Shown here piece by piece: positions 7,184-14,900 of a stretch of 43,114 nucleotides of DNA. Within the stretch, counting starts at the first letter, position 1. Every line of letters starts with the position of its first letter. The stretch lies in the NCBI GenBank assembly GCA_009885995.1, contig VFJQ01000144.1, positions 1 to 43,114 of the forward strand, given 5' to 3'. The notes under the pieces were generated by a model. The model was not told where the DNA came from, ran no database searches, and saw only the letters and a list, made by a program, of their open reading frames with translations. This DNA is from Verrucomicrobiota bacterium (GTDB taxonomy: Bacteria; Verrucomicrobiota; Verrucomicrobiia; Chthoniobacterales; Chthoniobacteraceae). Both the position numbers and the translations under genes were made by a program.

Positions 7184-8050
7184 ATGCCTGCGCGCACCGT
7201 CGGCCTGATCGCCAATACCGAGAAGCCCGGCGCGACCGAGCTTCTTCCGGGCGTTGTCAGCACGCTGCGCGAACGCGGCATCGAGACGCTGCTCGATGTC
7301 CAGACCGCCGCGCTCCTCGGCGAACCCGCCGGGCACCACCGCAACGAACTCGCGCGACGCTCCGACTTGCTGCTCATCCTCGGCGGCGACGGCACACTGC
7401 TCGACGCGGTGCGCGTCATGCGCGACCCGGTGCCGCCCGTCTTCGGCATCAATCTCGGCTCGCTCGGCTTTCTCACCAGCCTCGGCAGCGCGGCGTGGAG
7501 GGAAGCGGTCGATTGCATCGCCGAGGGCCGCTACCGCGTAGAGGAGCGCACGCGGCTCAGCGTCGAGATCATCGCCGATGGCGAGACACGCTTCGCCGGC
7601 TACGCGCTGAACGACGCCGTCATCAGCCGCGGCGAACTCTCGCGGCTCATCAAGCTCGACGTGTCCATCGATGGCGCGTGGCTTTCCGAATACAACGCCG
7701 ACGGCCTCATCCTCGCCACGCCCACCGGCTCGACCGCCTACGCGCTCAGCGCCGGCGGCCCGGTGCTCACGCCGGATAGCGGCGTCTTCGTCATCGCGCC
7801 GATCTGCCCGCACGTGCTCACCATGCGGCCCGTCATCGTGAGCGATCACAGCGTCGTCGAAATCACGCCGCGGCCCGACGGTCCCGGCATCTTCCTCACC
7901 ATCGACGGCCAGCAAGCGACCCCGGTCAGCAACAGCGAAACCCTGCGCGTGACCAAGGCGCCGCACCATCTGCGCTTCGCCACACTGCCCGGCACCACGT
8001 TCTTTGAAGTGCTGCGGCAGAAGCTCAAATGGAGCGGGACGGCGGTCTGA
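7184..8050 (+). CDS. nadK: NAD kinase
   Basis: Protein of 288 residues that phosphorylates NAD to NADP using ATP or polyphosphate. The GGDGT motif is at 67-71 (LLLILGGDGTLLDAVR), followed by FGINLGSLGFLTSL. The second signature is SEYNADGLILATPTGSTAYALSAGGPVL, and the C-terminal part contains ICPHVLTMRPVIVSD. Length and motif order are those of bacterial NAD kinase. The ATG at 7184 gives MPARTVGLIANTEKPGA, where the first Rossmann strand should begin; the frame is open much further upstream over the toxin gene but that part is not homologous. The next gene starts one base after its stop. Confidence 0.95.
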   Translation: MPARTVGLIANTEKPGATELLPGVVSTLRERGIETLLDVQTAALLGEPAGHHRNELARRSDLLLILGGDGTLLDAVRVMRDPVPPVFGINLGSLGFLTSLGSAAWREAVDCIAEGRYRVEERTRLSVEIIADGETRFAGYALNDAVISRGELSRLIKLDVSIDGAWLSEYNADGLILATPTGSTAYALSAGGPVLTPDSGVFVIAPICPHVLTMRPVIVSDHSVVEITPRPDGPGIFLTIDGQQATPVSNSETLRVTKAPHHLRFATLPGTTFFEVLRQKLKWSGTAV

Positions 8051-8051
8051 G

Positions 8052-8516
8052 ATGCTCTCTATCGCCGACACGCTGCGCCCCGAGCGCATCCGCCTCGCCC
8101 TCGCGGCTAGCGATCTCGACGGCGCGATCCGCGAAACGGCCGGCCTGCTTCAATCCGCACCCGCCGTGCTCGATTGGGAGGCGCTGCTCGCCGGCCTGTT
8201 TCGCTCCGCGCCGTGCATCGGTGATCGCGAGGCGGACTTCGCCTTCTGCCTGCCGCACGCGCGCACCGAAGCCGTGAGCACCATGGTGATGAGCATCGGC
8301 ATCTCGCCCGTCGGCATCGTCTTTCCCGACTGCGCGAAGCCCATCCGCTACGTCTTCTGCATCGGCGTCCCGAAAGCGATGGCGCCCGACTACCTCCGCA
8401 TCGTCGGCCTCCTCACGCGCATCCTCAAAGACCCAGCGAACGAAGCCATGCTGCGCACCACCGCGACGTCGACCGCGTGGATCGACGAACTCGCCTCCCT
8501 CGAAGCGCGGCTGTAG
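8052..8516 (+). CDS. PTS EIIA type-2 domain protein
   Basis: Protein of 154 residues of the fructose/mannitol/nitrogen EIIA fold. The predicted phosphorylated histidine is H69 in ADFAFCLPHARTEAV, and the segment MVMSIGISPVGIVFPDCAKPIRYVFCIGVP follows as in the family. No EIIB, EIIC, HPr or EI gene is nearby, so it is more likely a regulatory EIIA (PtsN-like) than a sugar transporter part. The ATG at 8052 comes one base after the nadK stop (TGAGATG), which implies translational coupling. The frame is open further upstream over nadK but the family start fits 8052. Confidence 0.8.
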   Translation: MLSIADTLRPERIRLALAASDLDGAIRETAGLLQSAPAVLDWEALLAGLFRSAPCIGDREADFAFCLPHARTEAVSTMVMSIGISPVGIVFPDCAKPIRYVFCIGVPKAMAPDYLRIVGLLTRILKDPANEAMLRTTATSTAWIDELASLEARL

Positions 8517-8533
8517 CCGCCGCAGTTCGCCGC

Positions 8534-8547
8534 GGCGCGGGGGCGCC
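8534..8547. terminator. Small GC hairpin between convergent genes
   Basis: GGCGC and GCGCC flank a GGGG loop in the 30-base gap between two convergent stop codons, reaching the first base of the metallo-hydrolase stop. The 5-bp stem has no T-run, so a termination role is only suggested by position. Confidence 0.3.
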
Positions 8548-9605
8548 TAAAGCACGATGCGCAAGCCCTCGTGTGGGACGGCGGCTTCGCAGCTCCCGTC
8601 GGGGCGGCTGAGGTGGAGGAGTTCTTCGCGGATGAGCCGGCGCAGGTAGGCCTCGAAATCGGCGGTGTGTTGATCGCCGCGGTTCGGGTCGCGGTGACCG
8701 ATGTGCAGGCGGCGCACTTCCGCGGCGACGGCGGTCTTCACGCAGTCCTCGACGGTGGAGTGGCCCCAGCCCTGGCGCGACGTGGGAAGCTCGTCGCCGA
8801 TGCCCTCGCGGCCTTCATATTCGGCACGGGTGTATTGGCCATCGATGTAGAGCAGGTCGGCGCCCCGGGCGAAGTCGGCGAGGGCGGGGTCGGGCGCGAC
8901 GACGTGTTCGTGGTCGGTGGCGAAGACGAAGATGCGGCCCGCATTTTCCAGCCGATAGGCGAGCGCGCCGCCGGGGTGATTCAAGCCGTGGGTGCTGATG
9001 TGCGTGGAGCCGATCTGCCAGCTCTCGCCGGCGGTGACGGGACAGAATTCATTCAGCGCCTGCAAGAGGTCGTAGGTGGGCGGGAAGTAGATCCTGCTGA
9101 GCGCGGAGTCGGGATTGAGGACGGCGGTGAGGCTGTCGAGGGCGACCTTCGGGCCCCAGACGGAGACGGTGTTGGCGCGGTTGTAGTAGGGCGTGAAGAA
9201 GGGCGTGCCGAACGTGTGATCCATGTGGGAATGGCTGATCAGCACATGCGCGGTGCGATCGGCGGCGTCTCCCTGCGCTTTCCAGCGGGCTGCGAGTGCG
9301 ATACCGAGTTCGCGGAAGCCACTGCCGCAATCGATGATGATGAGCGCATCTGGCGTCTGCACTTCGATGCAGGTAGTATTTCCGCCATAGGTGGAGCGCA
9401 CATGGAGGGGCAGCTCCTGCTCGATGAGCGCGCGGATCGTGTCGTCCAGCCCGGGGCCCGCGCGTAGTTGCTGGAGGTTGCCGCCTTCGACGAGCTGCCG
9501 GATCGCGGCGACCACCTTGTCGGTCACCTCGCCGGGGAGCAGCGCATTTCCGAACGTCCCCGTGGTCCCCCAGTAGGTGATGGTGAATGCGGCAGGCTGG
9601 CTCAT
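8547..9605 (-). CDS. Metallo-beta-lactamase-fold hydrolase
   Basis: Protein of 352 residues with the zinc-binding H125-S-H127-M-D129-H130 motif (VLISHSHMDHTFG), preceded by GGNTTCIEVQTPDALIIIDCGSG, which is the MBL-fold strand pair. Later zinc-ligand candidates are in STHGLNHPGGALAY, FVFATDHEHV and LHIGHRDPNRGDQHTADF. It resembles the phosphodiesterase/RNase Z-like branch of the superfamily, which includes cyclic-nucleotide phosphodiesterases. The substrate cannot be assigned from sequence alone. It ends convergently with the EIIA gene, 25 bases downstream of citrate synthase on the same strand, so it may be co-transcribed with it. Confidence 0.8.
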   Translation of the reverse strand: MSQPAAFTITYWGTTGTFGNALLPGEVTDKVVAAIRQLVEGGNLQQLRAGPGLDDTIRALIEQELPLHVRSTYGGNTTCIEVQTPDALIIIDCGSGFRELGIALAARWKAQGDAADRTAHVLISHSHMDHTFGTPFFTPYYNRANTVSVWGPKVALDSLTAVLNPDSALSRIYFPPTYDLLQALNEFCPVTAGESWQIGSTHISTHGLNHPGGALAYRLENAGRIFVFATDHEHVVAPDPALADFARGADLLYIDGQYTRAEYEGREGIGDELPTSRQGWGHSTVEDCVKTAVAAEVRRLHIGHRDPNRGDQHTADFEAYLRRLIREELLHLSRPDGSCEAAVPHEGLRIVL

Positions 9606-9630
9606 GCGGGACTGCTCCAGCGCCGGCGCC

Positions 9631-10758
9631 TCAGCGCTGGTCGATCGGGGTGACGGTCTTGCCGACCTCAGGGCCGGTGTAGGCGCTGAGCGGGCGGAAG
9701 AGGCGGTTGTCAGCGAGTTGCTCGAGCACGTGCGCGGTCCAGCCGCTCATGCGCGAGATGGCGAAGATGGGGGTGAAAAGATCGGTCGGAATATCGAGCG
9801 AGTAATAGACCGTGGCGCTGTAGAAATCGACGTTCGCATTCAGGCCCTTGCGCTCCTTCATGATGGTGGCGATGCGGTCGCTCATCTGCAGCCACTTCGG
9901 CTCGCCGAGCTGCGCGCTGAGTTTCTCGGCCATGGTCTTGAGGTGCGGCGCGCGCGGGTCGAGCACTTTGTAAACGCGGTGGCCGATGCCCATGATCTTC
10001 TTTTTCTGCGCGAGCGCGTCCTCGATGTAGGCGTCCACCTTGGAGAGTTCGCCGATCTCCTCGAGCATGTGGATGACGCCTTCATTCGCGCCGCCGTGGA
10101 GCGGGCCCTTGAGCGCGCCGATGCCCGCGCTGATCGCGGAGAACATGTCGCTGAGCGTGCTGGCGACGACGCGGCAGGTGAAGGTGCTCGCATTGAAACC
10201 GTGCTCGGCGTGCAGCACGTAGGCGACGTCGAGAGTCTCCTCGGCTTCCTTCGTCGGGACTTCGCCATTGATCAGGTAAAGGAAGTGCGCGGCTTCGCTC
10301 AGATCCTTGCGCACGGGCGGCAGGCTCTTTCCCTGCCGTGAGCGGTGAAAATACGCTGCGATGATGCCAATTTGCGCGACGAGCTTGATGGCGATCTGGT
10401 TGTTCTCCGGCATCAGAACCTCGGTGCGCGTGGTCTTGTAGCACCCGAGCATCGAGACTGCCGTGCGCATGATGTCGATCGGCGCGGCGTCCTTCGGCGC
10501 GCTGGTGAGGAAGTCGATGACGCCTTGCGGAATCTCGCGCTCGGCCCGCAGCGCTGTGGTCAGCTTGTCGAGCTGAGCCCGGGTGGGCAAGTGGCCGTGC
10601 CAGAGGAGATGGACGACCTCCTCGTAGCTGACTTTGCCGGCGAGTTCATTGATGTCGTAGCCGCGGTAGATGAGCTGCCCGACATCGCCCCGCACGTCGC
10701 CGATGTTGGTTTCGGCGGCGATGATTCCTTCGAGTCCACGGGCGATGACTGGCGGCAT
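9631..10758 (-). CDS. Citrate synthase
   Basis: Protein of 375 residues condensing acetyl-CoA and oxaloacetate to citrate in the TCA cycle. The predicted catalytic triad is H221 (GPLHGGANEGV), H260 (IMGIGHRVYK) and D311 (NANVDFYSATV). The N-terminal IARGLEGIIAAETNIGDVRGDVGQLIYRGYDI and the length are typical of the short type-I citrate/2-methylcitrate synthase branch, so 2-methylcitrate activity cannot be excluded. The ATG at 10758 gives MPPVIARGLEG; the frame is open another 94 codons upstream but that part is basic and low in complexity. The gene diverges from the AraC-type regulator across about 110 bases. Confidence 0.93.
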   Translation of the reverse strand: MPPVIARGLEGIIAAETNIGDVRGDVGQLIYRGYDINELAGKVSYEEVVHLLWHGHLPTRAQLDKLTTALRAEREIPQGVIDFLTSAPKDAAPIDIMRTAVSMLGCYKTTRTEVLMPENNQIAIKLVAQIGIIAAYFHRSRQGKSLPPVRKDLSEAAHFLYLINGEVPTKEAEETLDVAYVLHAEHGFNASTFTCRVVASTLSDMFSAISAGIGALKGPLHGGANEGVIHMLEEIGELSKVDAYIEDALAQKKKIMGIGHRVYKVLDPRAPHLKTMAEKLSAQLGEPKWLQMSDRIATIMKERKGLNANVDFYSATVYYSLDIPTDLFTPIFAISRMSGWTAHVLEQLADNRLFRPLSAYTGPEVGKTVTPIDQR

Positions 10759-10867
10759 AGTGCGGTTTGGGCTTTCGGTTTTTGGATGATGTGAGCGAGA
10801 GACATTGGCCCGGCGCCCACACAGGGGGCAAGTGAGAAGGGCGCAAAACTTTGCATGGCGCGGGCGC

Positions 10868-11881
10868 GTGGCAGTCGCTCTGCTCGCAAGACAGGCTCTC
10901 CCGACTCTCCTGAACTCCCTCCGCCGCCTCCTCGACTTCCTCGCGCGCCAGCCTTGTGAATCGTTCTCGATCACACCGGCCGTGGACGCGCGCCGGCACC
11001 TCGCTCGGACTTTCGCCCCCGAGTTGCCGCTGCTGCTCAAGCTCTATTCCTTCCCGCAGTATCGGCACATGATCGGCGAGCAGTGGATGCACTGGCACGA
11101 GTATTTCGAGTTGATCGTGCCGGTGCGCGGCGAGGGGCAGTTTCAAGTCGGCGCGCAGGTGGCGCACTTCCGGCCCGGCGACTTGCTCGTGGTGGACAAC
11201 TTGAAGCTGCACGGCGTCGCGCAGCTCAGCGGCTCGCACCGCTCACTGGTGATCCTTTTCCCGACCGAGATGGTGGCCGCGCCGTCGGGGCCGGGCGCGG
11301 ATCACGCCTTCCTCGCGCCGCTCTGCGGCCGACCCGAGGACGTGCCGCCGATCCTGCGCGGCTCGGCGGCGAATGCGCCCGCAATTCACGCCGCGCTGCT
11401 CGGGCTGGCGAGGGCGTATTTCGGCGGCGGGTCGGTCGAGGATCGTTTCCTCGCGGCGAAGTTGCACTTGCTAACCGTGCTCTACCACCTGCGCGCGCAC
11501 TTCGGTCTCGGGCAGGACTTCCAGGATGAACTCAAGCGCCGCCAGCAGCGGCAGTCGCGGCTCCAGCAAGTCTTCGCGTGGCTCACAGTGAACTACGCCG
11601 AACCGGTGACGCAGCCGCAAGCCGCCGCCGTGGCCGGGATGAGCCCAAGCCGGTTCCGCGATTTCTTCAAGCTGACGACCGGGCGCACATTCGTGGATTA
11701 CCTCCGCGACATGCGGCTGAACCACGCTGCGCAGATGCTGCGCGAAAGCGACGTGAGCATCGCCGCGATCGCTGCGGCGACGGGCTTCGCGGACCAGAGT
11801 TACCTGCACCGCTGTTTCAAGTCGCGCCATGGTTGCGCGCCGTTCGACTACCGCCGGCAGGCCCGCGTGACGGTCGGATAA
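10868..11881 (+). CDS. AraC family transcriptional regulator
   Basis: Protein of about 338 residues. The N-terminal half has an AraC-type cupin sensor (WMHWHEYFELIVPVRGEGQFQVGAQVAHFRPGDLLVVDN). The C-terminal hundred residues hold two helix-turn-helix motifs: VTQPQAAAVAGMSPSRFRDFFKLTTGRTFVDYLRDMRLNHAAQML and VSIAAIAAATGFADQSYLHRCFKSRHGCAPFDYR. AraC proteins of this layout normally sense a small ligand, often a sugar, and activate a nearby operon. The start is uncertain: GTG at 10868 is used, but TTG at 10805 and GTG at 10832 are also possible. It diverges from citrate synthase and is followed by the LamG/cytochrome gene, which carries possible operator repeats upstream. Confidence 0.85.
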   Translation: MAVALLARQALPTLLNSLRRLLDFLARQPCESFSITPAVDARRHLARTFAPELPLLLKLYSFPQYRHMIGEQWMHWHEYFELIVPVRGEGQFQVGAQVAHFRPGDLLVVDNLKLHGVAQLSGSHRSLVILFPTEMVAAPSGPGADHAFLAPLCGRPEDVPPILRGSAANAPAIHAALLGLARAYFGGGSVEDRFLAAKLHLLTVLYHLRAHFGLGQDFQDELKRRQQRQSRLQQVFAWLTVNYAEPVTQPQAAAVAGMSPSRFRDFFKLTTGRTFVDYLRDMRLNHAAQMLRESDVSIAAIAAATGFADQSYLHRCFKSRHGCAPFDYRRQARVTVG

Positions 11882-11900
11882 AGCGGGCGATTTCACGTAG

Positions 11901-11934
11901 GCGAATTGTCCAAAAACGCGAGCGAATCGTTCAA
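11901..11934 (+). promoter_or_regulatory. Direct repeat with 21-bp period, possible AraC-type operator
   Basis: GCGAATTGTCCAA (11901-11913) and GCGAATCGTTCAA (11922-11934) agree at 11 of 13 positions and start exactly 21 bases apart, two helical turns. AraC-family activators such as AraC itself bind tandem half-sites of about 17 bp with a 21-bp repeat. The pair lies just downstream of an AraC-type gene and 46 bases before the ATG of the 1814-residue protein. TTGTCC and TTCAAT inside the repeats are spaced 17 bases apart and could instead be -35/-10 elements. Confidence 0.45.
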
Positions 11935-11979
11935 TCGCCGCGACAGGGTGATTTGCGATGAGTTGAGCTCCTCCAAAAC

Positions 11980-14900
11980 ATGCATACTCGCCTCCTCCCG
12001 TCCTGCCTTGCTCTCGCCGTTGCGCTTTGTCTTGCGTCGGCGGCGCGAGCGCAACTCACCCAGCCCACGTTCACCGCGGCCGAAGTCGGCACGGTGATCT
12101 TCCAATTCGATCACGCCGTCGTCGGTCTGCAGCCTTCCTTCGCCGACTTTCAACACGGGCGGCTGTGGATCGGCGCAGGGCAGGACGGCGTGGTGGGCAG
12201 CCTGCCCGTGATGACGTGGTGGAACGTGAGCAACCCGCGCACGCCGGTGCTCGACCAGCGCATTCAACTGACGACCGGCAACAAACCGCACGTCGCCACG
12301 TTCTGGGACACGAAGATCGGCACCGGGCACCAGGGGAATTCGCGCATCTGGGACTACACGATGCGGACGGAACTCAACTCCTACTCCGCCGGCGGCGCGA
12401 CCGGCGTGTGGCGCACGCAGCAGCCGCCCTACGAATACAACCACACCAATGGCTACGGGGCCACGCCGCCGATCCTCGAAGTCACGAGCATCGATCCCAC
12501 GACTTCCGCGCGCACGATTCTCACGCGGCGCGATCTCTCGCAGCTCACGGGCTTTTACATCGGCGCCTCGCACGCCGTGGGCAATCTGCTCATCTGCACC
12601 GGCGGGCAAGCCACGGGCGTGGCGGTGCTCGACATCAGCGACCCAGCGAACCCGCGCCTCGCCGGCACGTGCCCGACGGCGAACCCGATCTACACGTCAT
12701 TCGTCCACGGCAGCCGGCTTTACACGGGCGAGCATGACTTCGTCGGCGTGTATGATTTCTCGAATCCGCAGAACATCACGCAAGTCGGGACCATCACCTC
12801 GGGCGGTTCCGACGCGCGCTACATCTCGGTGAAGGAGGGCAAAGGCTACACATGCCCCGGCGCGGCGAAGCTCATCGTCTTCGACGCCAATACGCTCGCG
12901 ACGTTGAACACCTACACGCTGCCGTCCGCGTCCGACTACACGTTCCCGCTCGGGAACATGGTCATCACCGCCGGGCAGAACGGACGGAACCTGTGCGCGG
13001 TCATCGCCGTCGATCAGGCCCCGGACACGCAGGGGCCGGCGGTGACTTTTTCCAACCCGCCGGATCGCGCGGCGCGGCAGGCGCTCACGTCGCGCGTCGG
13101 CCTCATCATGAGCGATCACATCGATGTGGCTTCGCTCACGACGAGCACCTTCATCGTGCGGCCGGTCGGCAGCACGACGGCGCTCACGGGCACGTATTCG
13201 ACGCAGATGGGCACGATCAATTTCGCGCCATCCGTGCCGCTGCTCGCGAACACGATCTACGAAGTCACCCTGCCCGTGGGCGGTGTGCGCGACGTGGTCG
13301 GCAACGGGCTGCGCACGGAATTCCGCATGCGTTTCTCGACCGGCGAGAGCGTGGACGACACCTCGCTCGGGCTGGTGTCGCGGTATCGCTTCGACGAAAG
13401 CGCGGGCACGATCGCGCTCGACGAGATCAGCGCGCGGCACGGCACGCTGACGAACTTTCCCGCGACGCCGTGGGGACCGGGCGTGATCGCCGGGCGGCTG
13501 CAATTCGACGGCACGGATGACCATGTGAGCGTGGGCGCGTTCGACGTGGGCAATACGTTCACCGTCGCCGGCTGGGTGAAGATTCCGGCGGGCTTCAACA
13601 ACCTGAACACGATCTTCGCAAACAGCACGTCGGGCTTCAGCGCGACTGGCTTGAAGCTGTTCATCTACGGTTCGACGAGCGCGACCGCGGGGTCGATCCG
13701 GTTCGAAACGGGCAATGGCACGGCGGGCAACTCGGCGGGGACGGCGAACGGTGTGTTTCAGTTCGATCAGTGGAATCACGTCGCCGTGACGGTGGACCGC
13801 GCGAGGGGCACGGCGGCGATCTATTACAACGGCGTGGATCGCACGAACGACGCGAGCATTCGCAACGACTTCCAGACGAACCAGCTCATCCAGCTCGGGC
13901 AGATGACGAACAACACGAACCGGCATCGTGGCGAACTGGACGACCTGCACGTGTTTGGCCGCGCGCTATATGCGAGCGAAGTCGAGGCGCTGCGCACGCA
14001 ACGCGAAGGACCGATCGCGCACTGGCGGTTCAACAATTCCACGGCGGATGACTCCGGCGGAAATCATCCGGCGGTGCTGGCAGGCGGCGCGGCCTTCGCG
14101 ACGGGTGCGATGGAAGGCTCGCACGCGCTGAACGCGCTCGCGGCGGCGGACTACGCAAACCCGGGCACGATCGATCTCGGGCAGAGCTTCACCTTCTCCG
14201 GCTGGGTGCAGATCGCTGCGGGCACGAACGCGCTGCACACGATCTTCGCGACGAGCGCGACCGGCAGCACGACAGCGGGAGTGAAGCTCTTCGCCTACGG
14301 CTCGACGAATGTGCAAGCCGGGCGGCTGCGCATCGAGACGGGCAACGGCACGACCGGCGGCGATGCTTTCACGAACACGGGCGCGTTCACTTTCGGCCAG
14401 TGGAATCACGTCGCGGTCGCGGTGGATCGCACGACGGGCACGGCGGCGATTGTTGTGAACGGGCAGAATGCGACGGCGGATGCAACGGTGCAGACGGACT
14501 TCCCGACGAACCAGCCGCTGCTGCTCGCGCGGATGACCGATGGCACCGGGCCGCTGCTCGGCGCGCTCGACGACGCGCGGCTCTACGGGCGCGCGCTCAC
14601 GATCGAAGAAATCCGCGTGCTCTCGATCCGCACTCCCCTCGCCTACTGGCCGCTCGACAACAACACCGCGGACCTCGGCGGATTCAACCGCCCGCTCACG
14701 CTCACCAACAGCCCATCGTTCAGCGTGGACCGGGCGCGCGGCTCGCACTCGCTGCTGCTCAACGGCACCACCCAGCGCGCGAGCAGCACGACGGCCATCG
14801 AGATCGGCGGCACGATCACGCTCTCCGCGTGGGTGAAAATTCCATCCACGTCGAACTCGCTCGAGACAATCCTCGCGAACGGACCGACGACCTCCCAGGG

